Assembly (NCBI RefSeq): GCF_036417845.1
Contig: NC_089981.1
Coordinates: 80,145,268 to 80,209,267 of the forward strand
Source of the DNA: Apteryx mantelli
Lineage: Eukaryota > Chordata > Aves > Apterygiformes > Apterygidae
Direction of reading: 5' to 3'
Length of the DNA stretch: 64,000 nucleotides
The notes beneath the pieces were generated by a model, which worked only from the letters and a program-made list of their open reading frames with translations, was not told where the DNA came from and did not search any database. Positions 1 through 14,289 of the stretch are shown here, piece after piece (the first letter of the stretch is position 1; each line of letters begins with the position of its first letter). The translations under genes and the position numbers were made by a program.

Positions 1-3000
1 CTTTCCTCTCCATTGCAGGAAATTCCTGCTTGGCCTACAATTAACCTGCGTGGCTAGAGTTACTGCTGCTTTCACATCAAGCCTCAGGCGGGAATTTAAT
101 GGATCCTCTACAGATTTCACCAGCCATGTATCTGACCTGCATGGTGTGGAGGTTGAAGGGGTTGCTTAAGCTCTCCCGTGGAACAATCCAAGCTAATATT
201 TACTAGAAGTGAGCAAAAAAAATGAAGTGTGCAAGGGTAATCCTCTCAGGCCTCCTGATACCACAGCTGAGAGATGTTTATTTGGCAAATGCCAGCAATC
301 CTTATTATATCTTCCCAGAAATAACAGTCAGCCATCTGTCCATACAAAGTGCATCACCCTGCGTGATCTTTACATCGATGTCTGGTGCCTGGTTTGGCAG
401 TGATGAACAAACATGCCCAGGGCCAGTGATGACCTGAACGGGGCGATCACATACTCTGTGAACAAGTCCCTTTTGCCTTTCACGTCCCACAGAAAAGTTG
501 GCTGAGATCATAAACAAGAGCTTAACAACGCAGTATTTCTTAAAGCACTTAACACAGGCAACCGCGACATCTCTGTTTAATGGAAAGGACAAAGACACAG
601 ATCTTCAAAGGCATCCAGGCACCTGATGGGCTCTGAATCTAGAATCACACCCCCATCCAGGTGCAGAAGTGTGGCCAGATGTTGGGTCTCCTGGTGGAGT
701 GACCCATCTCCTGTGACCACATCACACTGATACCTTCTGCTGGTGGGAGTGTGATGGCACTTCCTCACTGCAAGGTGAAAACCCAGGAGCTTAGACTTAC
801 CTGCTTTTGATCACTATATTATGCCCAGCATCTTGATGCACCCTCTCAGAGAGCACCACAGCTTGCTGGTAATGCTCTGATTTCAACAGCATCCCGTCAT
901 GTATTTCAGTCACTAGTGCAGTGCATAGTGAGTGCTTTGCATGATTGCCTGCTCCCAGAGGTTACAGGATTCTCTGTTTTTAATCAGAGCCCAAATCCCA
1001 CCACCATCACCTGATTTGTAATTCTGAAAGTGGCCAAAAATCAGAGCTTCCTCTCTGACTTTTCGGGGGTGTAATCTCATCTACAGCAGTGAAATCTAAT
1101 AAACCTCATTAACTTCAGTGCAATGACACTGCCAGATGTACCCAGATGTAACTCCAAACAGCATCTAGTCATTCATTTCATACCATGTTTCAGACACTTC
1201 AGCAATCACACATCTCAGCTTCTGCTTCCCTTTTTTTCACTTGACCCAAATTAATCTCTTTTCTATGTCCTGTTCACACTAAAATGTGAATTTCAGCATA
1301 AAATTAAAAGGAAACTTTTTCTCTGTTAGATTCTCTTGTTGCTTGTTCATTTGAGTGGGATATTTTTTTCTTAGGATTAGCCCGAAGAAGGCAAAAAGGG
1401 CAGAAGTTCACAATCCCATCCCCAAACCAAAACCTGGAGACCTCCATGTCTCCCCTGCCCCTGGAGTGACACAGAAACCTCCCACATGGGATCCCGAGAC
1501 ATCCCCACTGCCTTTAGCTGCCTCATCCCCCTCCAAGTGCCTGACTCCTCTGGCATTTCTTCCTCCCTCCTTCGGTACAGGTGACCCAGACCTTTCTGAG
1601 CTGTCCTGATCCGCTCCCAGGAGAAAAGCAAGGCTCTATTTTCCCCTTCAGAAAACACGGCCTCTGCACTGGGTGCTGAGGCTTTGCAAGGAGCATGAAC
1701 GCGGAGCTCCAGGACACACACAATGCCGCCTGGCTGAACACCCACGATCCCAGGACTGGCTCCTCAGACCGGCCAAAGCACATGAACAGCACTGTTGAGC
1801 TCCTCTGGTTGGAAAGCATTTGCCTGATCTCCCTTCTCTTTCCTCCGACTGTCGGAAACCCCCCAAAACAGGGTACCAATTTGCAGAACTACCTTGTAAA
1901 ATGGAGGTGAGACTGCACCAGCTTGAATCCAGCCATCTGAGGAAGCAGCTTTCCCGCAGCCAAACAACCAGATTGCACACTGCACCAGGCTTGTGCTCTG
2001 TGGCCGGCGCTCAGCCACATCTTCACGGCTCCCTTTACCGCTGCTAGCCTGATCAAAGCTACCCTGTACTCTCCCCCTTGCTGCACAGCTGTACAGTAGC
2101 TCTCCATGGGTCCAGCACTAGCCCAGCACCGTGGGGAGACCCTAGCTTCCTTGCACATGCTGGGACCTGGGGTGCTGTGCCACCACTGAACCACAAACTG
2201 GCCAGCTGCATGGTAGCATGGGGCTTCCTTGCACTCATCCATGCAGCGGGGCGGGCACAGGGCACCTTCTCAAGGTTCAGGACAACGGCCACCACCTTAC
2301 TGACGAGCTTTGCTTGGATATCTCCAGCGGCAGCTAGCTTCCAGCCAGAGGGCTGATGGTGGGTATTACTGTCTTGTCTGTTACCAAGCTCCTTCTGGGC
2401 TAAGGCACTTGAGTGTTTACATGCTGCTAATGGTTTTAATTTTGATTAGGCAAAAGAAAATTGATCTTCCTCCTCTTTCAGGCCCACCAGAAGCTGAGCT
2501 GAGTGCAGGAGCAGTTTTTGTTTTGTTACTTACGAGTAATTCAAGTTTGGACTCAGTTCTCAAAATACGTGTCTCAATAGCGCAGAGCCACTTGACTCTA
2601 GCTCTTCTTAGCCTCCGAGTCACTGCAATGAGAAATGAAATGGAAGTGATTTCCTACAGGAAACTATATTGAAATGCCTGTGTTTATCGTACTGCTTCTG
2701 GAAATGAGAAAAAGCTCCTCATTTTCAGGACAAATAACATGCTGTTTCTATAAGAAACCACTTCAAGATTGATTCTTTATGGGCCTGGAGATTCTGGAGT
2801 GAAAAGTGAGCGCAAGGTGTTTGTAAGGGACCCTGCCTCCCTCCTTCCTCCCATCCTGGGATCTCCTCTGCATGTTTGACGGGGAATTCACAGACCGAGC
2901 AGAGCAGCTGCACCAGACTCATGGGATCCCCCCCGCAGGGGTGGGGAGGGAATGGAAAGAAGTCAGATGAGTGAATCTCGTGCCTGGCATGGGAGATGTG

Positions 3001-5090
3001 ACAGGTCTGCCGCTCTGACTTGGTCAGAACGTAAATATCCATATTAGGGTGAGGTCAGTGGAGAAACGGGCCCTTTTGTGTCAGAGCTATTCGTGCCAGT
3101 TAGAGATATGAGCTAGCTCTGTTCCCCATTCATTTTCAGGTTCATTTGTGGAGCTGGAAAGTATAGCTCAGCGCCTACACATCTTCCTGGCTTTTGTCTT
3201 CCAAATTTCTCAAATAATGTCACTGTGAAGCTTTTGGACTCATTTTTTTAAAACCTGCCAAAAGACTTAAAGACCAGTTTTGCTAAGCCCTGCCTAAATT
3301 TCTTAATAAATGAACAAAAACTGAAGTTAGCATAAGAGAAGATCTCTCTCCCTGCAAACTTTCCTCTGCTCACGTCCTTAGTGCACCACAGCTACAATAC
3401 TTTTGCTACATGAATATTCAGGGAGTCCACAGCAGTTCCAGCAGCATCAGCAGGATCTGGCCTGATTTCCTATGGGCAACACTCACAATTTTGCCAAGCA
3501 GAGAGCAGGAGGGGCAGACCTGCAGCACTTCATTACATCTCTGTTGAGTTCGTTTGGACACACAAGCGCCGGCCTTGCTTTGGCTTTGCAGCTGTGAATA
3601 AAAGCCTGCTGTAATGACCCATCTTTCATTTCGAGCCTGGCCTTGTGCAGAGACGACTGACTCGTCCAGCCCCAATGCACTTTGCTGCACAAAGCCAAGA
3701 CCACAAACATGTTTTCCACCGTGCATCAAAACAGGTAGATGAGGGGCAAGGTGATACAGTAAGAAAGAAACAAGCACACAGCAGCACAGCCGAGAAACGA
3801 GAGCTAGACAGTGACTTGAAGGCCCCTCATCAAGCAAGGGGTAGTGTGTATCCTGCCCTACCCTAAAATAACCCTCTCAGGCCTTATGACTCAGAGGTTC
3901 ACCATGAATCACAATTCTCCTGATTTCCTCCTGCAACCAACTGAAGAGTTTACTCTTACTCACGCTGGCCTGTGGTAACGTTAACCTACAGCCTTCCTCA
4001 CACAGACTCAGCTGCCTGGGCCAACTGTGGGATGAGTGGCTGCAAACACTGGCTAGAAACATGGCCTATTCTCCGTGCAGCTCATTCCCACCTACTTGCA
4101 GGAAGGGTCACGTAACTCCATATGCTGCCAAGAACCCAGGCCCTTCAGTCCCTTGAGCCAGGATTCAAGACTAAATATGCTGCTTTCTGAGTTTAATGAA
4201 AACCCCCTGGGGATACATGCAGCTGTTATGTGGCTGGAAAGAGGAAAGGGTTTATTACGAGAGTGGAAGTATCCACTGCACTAACCAGCGTGATGTGGGA
4301 GAATATTGGTCCTCCTTACCCCACCCTACCAGTACCCATCTCTGAGCCTCTGCCCTAGATCTATGCTAAGAACTTAATGAAATTCAGTTAGAAATTAGTC
4401 TTTTCTTCTAGTACTTTTCTGATGAGTAACCATGTTATATCAGTAGCTGAGTCATAAGAAGGAAACCTTTGCATGGAGAGAGCATCTATGGAAACTCCCT
4501 GTCACATTAGCTTTGTGACTGCAGTGTTCACATGTTTCAGAAAAAGCAGCTTCTCTATACCACAATTAGTTCAAAACCTGTCAGTGTCAGGGGATAAATG
4601 TTTTGAAAATGTTAATAAGTGATTAAATGATACCATAATTGCAAAGAACAGGAGCAGAAATGCACATACTAAGGTGGACTGGTTTGCCTAGTCTCATGCT
4701 ACATCATCCCATGGGGACGCAGAAGATCTAAGTGCTCTTGCAGACTCTGTTGCTATCTTCCCCTGTAACCTTGGAAAACTCAGACTTTCAAGGCCTAGCA
4801 CCAGTCTGGAGCTCAATTTTTAAAAGAAGTTTGGTCCCAGTTTACTGAACGCTTGTACAAGACAACACATTGTGCAGATTGGGGTTCAGATGGGAAGAGA
4901 GACCTACTGGAAAGACAGCCTCTGCTGCAGGGAAGAAGACAAGAACAGTTACTATGGGTCCCTCTATGGACCATATACACTATGGGATCATATCCTATTT
5001 TTGACAGCAGTGAACCCCTAGGAAATAAGGACATGGCATGCTAATACCAGTACTTTTCCAATCCATTTGCAGTTTATGGACTTTCTGAGT
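1..5090. other. Intergenic sequence upstream of INF2, no gene recognised
   Basis: No open frame here is longer than about 140 codons, none resembles a known protein, and no pair of splice sites frames a convincing coding exon on either strand. Composition is ordinary AT-moderate vertebrate sequence without a CpG island. Small polypyrimidine tracts followed by AG occur but lead nowhere. An untranslated exon or distal enhancer would be invisible to this reading. Confidence 0.6.
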
Positions 5091-6340
5091 CAGAGCTTGT
5101 ATTGCATCTTTGTGTTTAATAGCCCCAGTGGACTTTTCTTTCTTGACTTTGTCTAATCACTTTCTGAAGCCTTTGAAAATTCTTTAGTATCTACACCAGA
5201 GCAGTAAACTCTGCAGTTTAATGCCACAACACAGGAAGAAGTACTTCCTTTTGTTTATTTAAATACTGGATTGTTCAAAAAATGGGTTCATTTTGTGACC
5301 CCAGGTTCTCATCTGGTGAAAAAACTATGAATAATTTTATTCTCCATTCAGCTTCTCCATTTCACTCATGACACTACTGATGCTATCATAGATTCTTTCA
5401 GTCATCCCTTTTCCAAGTCAATATAAACTCTTCTCACGTAGAAGCTGTCCTACTCCTCTTACCCTTCTTGTTGCCCTTCTCCATGTCCATCTGCTTCAGC
5501 TTCATTTTTGAGCTGGGCAGTTAAGAAGTGTATGCACTGTTCCAGGTGTGCGCTGTCCCAGATGTGAGAGCAAAACATTTCCAGAGTGACCTGTTTTCTC
5601 TTTTGTGGTCTCTTTATGTTTTAACAATATCTAACATTTGATTTGCCATTTTCTCTCTGCTGAGCACAGAGCTGACATTTTCATAGGGCTATATGTGATG
5701 AGTCTAAGCTCTTCTTTCCGAATGGCAATAGCTAATTTTAGACCTCACCACTGGGCATGGTTAGGATTGTTTTGTTTTCCTTAAGTACATGAATTGCACC
5801 TGCTAATTTACCATTCAGCCAATGAGCATTATGAGATCCTTCTGTTATTTTCTGCTGTCAGTTATACTTTTTATTATTCTCCTTAAACTCTGTATCATCA
5901 GGAAATGTTGTCACTCCCATACTTGCTCCTCTTCCAGATCATTTATGGGTATACTGAAAATGGATCCACCATATATCACTATGGCAGTTTATTAGTCCAT
6001 TGCCTCTGAGCTGTGAAAACTGATGAAGTATTCCTACCTTTTGCTTCCTATGTTTTAACCAGTCATTGATCCATGGAACTGGCTTCCTTTTGATTGATTG
6101 ACTGATTGATTGTTCCTTTTATATTTATCCATGTGACCACTAATTTAACCCTCTGTTACTTTTTCCTACCAATTTTCCCAGGGCAGACTGAAGTTTCCTA
6201 GATCCCCATCCTGAGGGACCTAGCTGTTGAGTTCTTCTGAAAATCTGGCCCTTCACTACCATGTGTCTTCATGACATTTGAGGAAATATTCTCCTACTCA
6301 TTCTGGATTTGTTTGTAAGTTGTTTTTCCTTATACCTTTT
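5090..6340 (-). mobile_element. Old, degraded CR1 LINE fragment (3' half of the RT region)
   Basis: Read on the plus strand, this stretch carries in the right order the landmarks seen in the younger CR1 copy at 62.5-64 kb: an AAGAAGTACTTCC-type block near 5240, a block for the 'cttcttgttgcccttctcc' segment near 5465, a 'ctgttccaggtgtgcgctg' block near 5540, a 'catttgatttgcc' block near 5635, a 'gtatcatcaggaaatgttg' block near 5893 and 'ttttaaccagtcattgatcc' near 6053. The element therefore lies on the minus strand. Its reading frame is destroyed by substitutions and indels, so it is an ancient insertion. The ends are approximate. Confidence 0.7.
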
Positions 6341-8210
6341 GAAGGCAGAAGCTGCTTCTCCAGAGCATTCACACAATAACTAGCAAAACCTGCATTGTGC
6401 AAAAGTAATACAAATAGTAAATATTAAAATAGCAGTTAATCATAAAGGTCAGCTTATGTGAATGCCACAAAGCCTCAGCATAAATGCTGATGCCAGTCAA
6501 ATGTTTATGCATTCAGAGGTGGATGCCATGTACTGAGTCATACATGTCATCAGGTCTCCTGCTGGAGCAGATCTCTCTGTTTTTGGCCCAAACATTGAAA
6601 CATACACAAAAATTGTGAAGTAATTAAAAAAATTTTATGTGTTGTTATGCCATGTGACACGCATAAGAGACAAATCATTCATGCAAAGCTCTGATAACTA
6701 CTAATGCAAAAACTCTTGCCTAATGCCAGTCAATACTGATTGTGATCAAAATATCCAAGTAAAAATTGTTTCACCTGGTAAAACAACTGATGATTTTGGA
6801 AAAGCCTCACTCTGGTTGCTTTGTTCTCTCAGTTACAGCCATTTTGAACAAAGCTCCGTTACAGCCGTTTGGACAAAGGCTGAAATGGCAACATTGCAAA
6901 CATCTTAAGCCAGTGATTCTCTACGTCTGCAGAACAGCAACCCAAATTTTGCTTGCATTATGAGCCTAACCACATAATGAACTGAGCAAATGTATGTTAT
7001 GGCCCCACAGAACTTTGCAGACAGGTTATCAAGGACTATCACCAACCTGCAGACTACCATTGCTTTATGTGCTTAAGCAGTTGCCACTACTGTACTGTCA
7101 GAACTCCTCAGGCATCTAAGGATGGGCTGTGGAAGTCAGACAGTCCCTCATTAACAACACGGGCACAAAAGCTTAGAGACCATGTCTGTACACTTATCTT
7201 AGCATGGGGCTCAAATTACCTGCACCGTCCAAACTCTCCAAGCATCCATGCTACTTGCTTGTTGACCATAAGCAGCCCACAGCACAAGAATTCAGCCAAG
7301 AAGTCCTTCGGAGAAACAGAGAAGAGTTACAGGGGTAGGAGAGACAAGTGACAAACCAGTTTAGTATCATTAGAGAATTTTCCTCTAAAACGGTGGGGAA
7401 ATATTTTGGTTCTTTGTTACTGGGCTTGGAACTGACAGTTTTTTGCTTCAGTGGCAAGATGGACATTAGCTTGACCGGGAGGTGGCAAAGACACAAAATG
7501 ACCATTCCCTTGCAGTCAGCATGTTAACGGGAAACAGACTGACTATAGCCTCACACTGGACCCAACCGTAGCCCTGTGTACTTACAATCAACCATGATGT
7601 ATGCATGTACAATAGCCAAATTAACAAATATTCCAAGCTATTGTTGAGTACAGATTATGGGGTCAGCCTTTGTTCTGCTGAGTATACCAGCTTTGAAAGA
7701 GAGCCTTTGTAAATGAAAATGGCCTGATGTTTGTATCAGTTTCCCCCCCAAAAATGAAGATATTTTTTCCTGCATTTCTCCCAGAAGCACACACTAGGCC
7801 TAAGTCTTGCTCTCACAAAGGGGCTCTGTTTGGGTGCTTTCAGTTAGAACACTGATTTTATTTATCAAAACTGAGCATGAAATTCAGTGCCATGTCGGTA
7901 CTTAACATGCAGAACGTTGCTCTTCAGCAAGCTAGGATGGTGGGACCGTAAAGGAGAAGGAACCACTCCTTCTTCTGGCACTTGCATCCTTCCATCACTT
8001 CAGGCAATCTCGCTAAGTCAGCGGTAGCTTAGCACAGAACTGCCTCTGAAAATAATAAATCCAATGCCTTACTCAAAACCAGAACAAAGACGCTCTGGGG
8101 AAACAGTGAGTCAGCCTTCTAAAGACATCATGTCAAAGGATGGATACTGAAATGGCTCTGCAGATGGTGGAGGGCTTCAGCTGCATATGAGAAGCAGGCT
8201 GGAAGAAAGC
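6340..8210. other. Intergenic, nothing recognised
   Basis: AT-moderate sequence with only short spurious frames. I see no repeat family, CpG cluster or splice-framed exon here. Confidence 0.55.
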
Positions 8211-8665
8211 CCAGGAACATAAGAACAGCTGTACCTGACCACACCAAAGTGTGTATCCAACTAGCCCCACATTTAGCCCCCAGGAGTGGCCAAACAAGAT
8301 GCCTTGAAGTTGCTAGCCCTGTCTAAGTACAGGACACGCATATAATGATACCCCCTCAGAATACTTCCCCAGCCTCCAGTGTTTTGTGACTTAGGGACTT
8401 CCTGAGCCAGAGGTGATATCTTAATAGCTCTCAGTCCATTTTTGTTCCATGAATTTTAGCAACCACAACATTCTGCAGCAAGGAGTTCCACAACTTAATT
8501 TCATGTTGTGTGAGGAATCACCTCTTGTTGCTCATCTTGAACCTGTCTCCTTCTGGTTTCCTCTGAGGTCCTCTAATTCTTTTGCTGGAACAAAATTAAA
8601 ATTATATAACTGTACTGTAATTTGCTGGATCCAACTACTGTGCCAAACAACTTTCAGGGTCCAAG
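8210..8665 (-). mobile_element. Old CR1 LINE fragment (3' region)
   Basis: The plus strand starts with an 'aacataagaacagctgtacc' block (8217), passes 'gtggccaaacaagatgcctt' (8287) and 'ttagggacttcctgagccag' (8391), and continues into 'caaggagttccacaactt' (8480) and 'ttgtgtgaggaatcacctc' (8507). These are the successive landmarks of older CR1 subfamilies shared by birds, crocodilians and turtles, read antisense. The copy is degraded and has no usable frame. The boundaries are estimates. Confidence 0.7.
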
Positions 8666-9229
8666 CTTTTGCAAAAATACTTTTCCAGAATTGTAACACT
8701 ATTTAATTTTGCCATATCTGCACCTCCAGTATGGTAGGGAGGGAAAAAAAGGCAGGAGTTGTGTCACGAGTATGGTAATTTGGCCATACTTGGTCTCTGT
8801 AACACACGTGCATTAAGTTGGATGTTCTTTCTTCCTGCAGCTCGGGATCCAAAGGCTGGAGAAAGGAGTCTGCACTACAAGATACAACCAAAGCTACATA
8901 GCCTATCAAATAGCCTACCTTCTCTCTCAAAATATATGAAATACATGAATAGAGGATGCAAAGGGAGAAATGAAGCCACCAGTGAGCCACCATAAAGAAA
9001 GGAGATGTAGCCTGAGCCTGACAGGTGAGTAACTGATATGGGAGAATGAGAAGGGAAGCACAGGAGGGGTGACATATCCAAAATCATACCCCACCCCACA
9101 CTGTGCAGCAGCTGCCCTTGACCAGTCCCCAGAATGGGAGGGCAAGAACATATATCACAGCCTTTCTTCACAACTTCAGCCTATAGAGAAATCTTTAAAT
9201 AAAAGGAAAAGAGAATTTAGGACCAGACC

Positions 9230-9710
9230 TTTTCCTGTTCACTGAGTCCAGCTTCTGCTATTGCAGGCAAACTGCTCATCCATTGCTTTCCATAAAGAAT
9301 GAAGCTCCCTTTTAACTCAGGCTAGGATTTTTTACCTTTCATCTCTTGTCCAATATATCACTTTTCTGACCATTAGAGAAACTCTTCCCACCTCCGGTGT
9401 AAATGTGTTCATTCCTCATTTATACCCATTTGTTCTTGTGCCAGTATAATTCACAAGCTTGAATAGCTGGTGGGATTTGCTCCTGTGCGGCACTTGCACC
9501 TTTCCTGAAATACTTAGACATGATCATATCCCCTCTCGACCCTTGTTTTGCTACGGTATATCAGACAAAGTCTTTTAATCTCATGTGGTATAACAGCACT
9601 ATCATTCCCCTTCTCAGCATCTGTTCCACTTAAAATTTGTCATTCTGGGAATTGTCGTGAATTACACACAGGGTTTCAAAGGATGCTCCTAGCTGAGTTA
9701 TTAGCAGCGG
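9230..9710 (-). mobile_element. Probable ancient CR1-type LINE fragment
   Basis: The plus strand contains a 'cccatttgttcttgtgccag' block (9427) and a 'gatcatatcccctctcgacc' block (9522) followed by an 'aaagtcttttaatctcatgtg' segment. This matches the order of the antisense CR1/L3 3' coding region (compare the segment at 62838-62905). Divergence is high, so the family assignment is less certain than for the two copies upstream. Confidence 0.5.
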
Positions 9711-12700
9711 GGACCTGGACTCTAGAGAGCCGGACATAAAAGCAGAAGGTTTTCCTGCCAGAGCTAGAAACATTTCCAGGCTCCAGCAGACTCATAAATC
9801 TTTATGCAGTCGGCTACAAGGTAAGGACAGGGAGCCGCGTGTGACCTATACATGCGGTTTGGCTGCCAGGCAGGGGTCCCATCAGAGAATGGGATGTGTA
9901 AAGGAGCTGTCTGTGAATATTCGCTCCTGAGTTTTTAACTGTTTCCCTTACCAGCAGCAAGTGAAAGAAAGAGCGGTGTTGCTGCGAACCTGGGAGAGCA
10001 CCAGGCCCACTGAGGAGTAAGACAGATTTATAGGGAGGCCAGAGCACTGAATCAGTGCAAAAGTATCTTCTGTTAGACCACATTTTGAGTAAACTAGTGT
10101 GCCTGAATACGTCACAGCCCAGAACTATAGTACTTAAAAAATCCACTATAGAGGAAATGTATTCATTAACCCTATACAATCCACTGAGTTGCAGTAATGT
10201 AAATTATGTAGAAATCTGGGGGGAGAGTGGGGGAAAGGAGCAGAGAGATTGACTTTAATCTCTTCTTTAACTGCAGTGGACTTTTGTTGCGGAAGCTTTT
10301 AGCCTCTTTGAATTCGTGTTTAAGATGCAATCACTGTTGCTGTGGAAATAAACATGATGGCACATAAAGAAAAAAATGTTATCAAGTGGGGACTAAGCAA
10401 TAGGAGCAGACGAGCTTACAAAACAAAGGACTCTCTCATTCTCCAAGTGTTGTGTCTAACAAAATAAAATATGAGGCAGAGTGACTGAAAACATCTTAGA
10501 AAAATTGACTGTGCTTAGCTACATTATATAGTAGGACATCAGTGAGTCTTTATCTAAATTACACATTCTGAGCCATTTCACCCATTTTGTGTCTCTAGGC
10601 TTCATAATTTTGTTTTTTTAAATCTTCCTCCCATTACAAAATCTGAAAATGCGTGCCTAAAATCCTTGGGTATGTATGTACCATTACTGACGTACAAATA
10701 CTAGATTGCTTCCCAGTGTTCTTGCTTAATCTCCTGTGGTTCAGGGAACACTGAAAAACAAAGATTATCGTGTGCTTGATATTACAGATAATATCCTCGT
10801 CTTTGAGGCTCTTATCTCTCCCGTGGCCCCTCCTCCAGCAAAATTCAACTGCTGCCACAGCTTTGCAACTCAAAATCTGAAGGACCTCTGCGTTCGTCCT
10901 CCCTTGCAAACACCGCAAAGGGCTGAAGCAAGGAAAGAAGAGATCAGAAATCCTCTTGTGCAGTACATGCTCTTAACCTAAACCATTACTGGAGATGAGT
11001 TATGCTTGAATCCAGACAGGGACAAACACAAAAGCAGCTCTCGTCATGAGACCTTGGGACTACAGGTCCTACAGCTGTGCAGTAATGACATTCTCGGCAT
11101 GGCAGATCTCTATCTAAAACCAAGCTAATTATTGGGAAGAGGAATGTTTGCACAAACACTGATGTCTCACAGACATTCCTGAGCTCTTCTGCAATCTGCC
11201 TTCAGGTCGAAAGGCCAAAATGTTTCAGCACTGCTGAGGCACAGGGCACAGCCATAAGTAAAACATGGAGCCTGACGTGGATCCCAAAACAGCAAGGAGA
11301 AACTAGCTCAGAGGGAAAAAGCTCCGATACAAATATTAGTCTATGTAGTGAGAACTAAGAGCAATACTGGCTAAGAATGAGTTTGTAGTAGTTTGTTCAA
11401 CTGAAAAAATTACTTTTTAAGAATTCAGTCTAGCTAGGCCTACCATTCCCCGGAGCTTCAAATCAACACCTTCCACGTCTGGTAGTGTTTCTTTCGATCC
11501 CTTTTGCTGTGGGACTGAGCAACCAAGAGCCAGCACGTGTCCCTCCGTTGCCTGACGAGACAGGCTCCAGTGGGGTTTCTGGTCCTGGACTGGTGCTTGG
11601 GACACAGCTTCTGCTCGCAGCTCCACTCCCAACTTTGCTGGGTGACCTAGGAGCAGGGGCTGCTAGTGAAGGCCGCCACCTGGGCCTCCTCCTTACCAGC
11701 AATGGGTACTGCCATCAGCTTTTTTGCCTGAACCAAAGGAACAAAAAGGCCAGCTGCAGATTAGGAGGACATTGCTCACTGTCACAGAGCAGCTGGATGT
11801 AAGCAAGGAGAAGGTGGTCCGTGCAGTGGACTCCTATTTGCACATTTAGGATGTAGCTGGCAGTGGTATGACCATGCAAGCAATGAGGCGCAGCAGCTAG
11901 TTGTGCAGCTATTCCAACATTATCGATGCTCAGGAAGGGTCCACAAGGGAAAGTGCGAAATGAATGTCATTTTTCTCATGGAAATGGTGGTACAGATAGA
12001 CATTCAACAGCACATTTGGTGATCACACCCTCTCCAGGGCAGGCACATGAAGAGCCCAGGGAGAGTTCAGCCTGCTTTTCGAGGACGTGAGGTTTCCAAG
12101 TGCAAAGCACTTGCTGCAGATGCAGGGCTGGGGAAGCAGCTCAGCTCCTGCATGCCCTCAGCCCATCACGTGTGCATCCAGCCCTGGACACACATGCACA
12201 ATGTGGCTTTATCCAAACAAAAGAGCACTTGTGTGCTCACTGTTCGCCCCCACACTCATATCTGCTTCTGTCAGAAAGGATTTTGGTGAAGAAGAAGGCA
12301 TTTCCACAGCATTTCATTTTCTCCCATTGCCCTCCTTTTCTGAGCTTTGCTCTTCACTCCTAAATGACAGAGACCCTTTACAGCCCAGAGGTTGTAAGCG
12401 ATCTTTCATAAGCAATTTTTAGGGTCATGTGCACTTGTCTCCCTCATGCCCAGATTGGGAAGCATGACTGACAATTATTTTGTGGTAGGGTAGGGATGAG
12501 TGAAGCAATGACGTGTGGAGGAAGGGGAACCAGCTCCCTTGCCCTCTTTTACCTGCCCTGAGTACAAGCTACAGTGGGCAGCAGGTCTTCTGGGTGTAAC
12601 ACAGCCCAGCAGCCCCTCTGCTGCTCCAGGGCCCTATGGACACAGCGGGTAAGTGGATTAAAGGATTTATTGGCCCACTGCCACAGCACATGGAGTCACC

Positions 12701-13950
12701 GAGTGGGAGAGAGGTCACAAGCCTGACACTGAAAATGCCTGAAATGGGCTTATGCATGAGGCAGTGTGTGTGAGAGGGGAACCAAGAGCATGCCCATCAT
12801 GGCAAGGAGCAAGACGTCCTGCTGCTTTTCACGTGGCCAGCCCCGCTTGTGTACTAGGACAACCCCAGAAAGAAAAGGGAAGAGACAAAGACAAAAGAGA
12901 AGAAAAATGGATTTGAATATGAAAGATTTGGGTTCTTTGTTCCCCTTCACACAATGAAGTAGCAAAAACACACTGAGAAGAGAAAAAGCCAAAATCGAAA
13001 ACAACAGCAGCAGCAAAGGAGAAAATTTCCTAAGTAACACATAACTGTTTCAAAATCAAGTTAAAATCCTCAGAGGAAGATTCCACGGGACACAATCATT
13101 TTTTCTTCTGCTGTATAGATCTCTATAACAAATCAGGTACCCACCTGGGTGTTGCATAAGATACCAATTTAGAAACATTTATTTTGAATAAAAGAATAGC
13201 AAAAGAGCTATGCTGGCTAACTGCAGTCCCTGAGAGATGCAGTATTCTTCCCTTTCCCTCTTCTCCCACTAGAAACAAAAGAGTATTTTATGAGAAAACA
13301 GTAAAATCATCATGTCTCATTTTCCTATTTGAGGTCTCCAAGATGCTCAGTGCTGTGTTCTTACCCTGCAATGATCCTCTAGTCTCATTCGATATAACTG
13401 GAAGGTCTAAGGCTTGGCTCTCATCAACTTGCAGCAGCCCCTTGCAAAACGCTTTATCATGACTTTTACTTCAGCTGTCCCCCTCTCCCCACCCTTGATT
13501 TCTCCTGCCAGGTTTCCACTCTAGGCCGCAAAGCTCAGCACTGCTTACTGGCTCTTTGCCTGAAACCAGAACTGAGTCAGGTTCCCCAGTGCCTGCAGGA
13601 GACACCACTCCCGACTCATGAAGGGAAACAAACTTTTCCACCAAACTCCCCCATTTGACTGATAACATGTGGGCTTAATTCCAACATTTCACTGTTTATC
13701 TGTAGATCTGGAGCATTTTGCAGAAGGTAAAGACATCCCTCTCCCCTTTTCGCAGCTGTAGAAACGGAAGCGCTTAAGTCGTTGGCAAACAGCAGACCAG
13801 GGTGTAGGGTCCCCAGACTAGGGTCCGGTCGCGCTGGATCTCCGACCTCGAGGGCAGTCTGTTCCCAGGTTTGATGACTTCCCCACGTGCCTCCCGGTCC
13901 CAGGAGGCGGGTTGGGGGATTCAAGCCCTGTTGCCTGGACAGCAGTGTGA
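9710..13950. other. Intergenic, no gene recognised
   Basis: Short frames only, the longest about 120 codons and low in complexity or unlike any family I know. No CpG island appears until about 13.9 kb. In mammals TMEM179 lies upstream of INF2; I looked for its membrane-protein exons and saw none. Confidence 0.55.
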
Positions 13951-14180
13951 GCCAGCTGGCGCGGGCACCCCAGGGCTCAGACCGAGGATGCTCACGCCGC
14001 AAGGGGCCGTGTGGCTGCCCCGGACCAGCCAAACAGCAGCCACGAAACGCCCGTGGCTGGGGTAGCGGGGAAGAGTATCTGACTGCGGGATACCCACGGG
14101 AGACGCGGGGAGCCTGCACAGGCCGTGTCGGTGGAGCCCCGCAAAGGGGACCGGCGGGCCCCAACTTCGGCGGCGGGGCG

Positions 14181-14245
14181 GCGCGAGGCGGGGCGAGGCG
14201 AGGCGGGGCGAGGCGGGGCAGGGCAGGGCAGGGCAGGGCAGGGCA
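14181..14245. repeat. G-rich simple repeat in the promoter (GGCGA/GGCGG, then GGGCA x6)
   Basis: A run of GGCGA and GGCGG pentamers (14181-14215) passes into six exact GGGCA copies (14216-14245). The G-runs on the plus strand could form a G-quadruplex, and the array is likely to vary in length between individuals. Confidence 0.85.
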
Positions 14246-14289
14246 GCGCCCGGGCCGTCCCGCACCGCCCCGGCCCCGGCCCCGGCCCC

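Noticed and set aside
1..13950. Search for a neighbouring gene such as TMEM179 (upstream) and, after 61.5 kb, ADSS1 (downstream)
   Set aside because: No exon of either was recognised; they probably lie outside the window.
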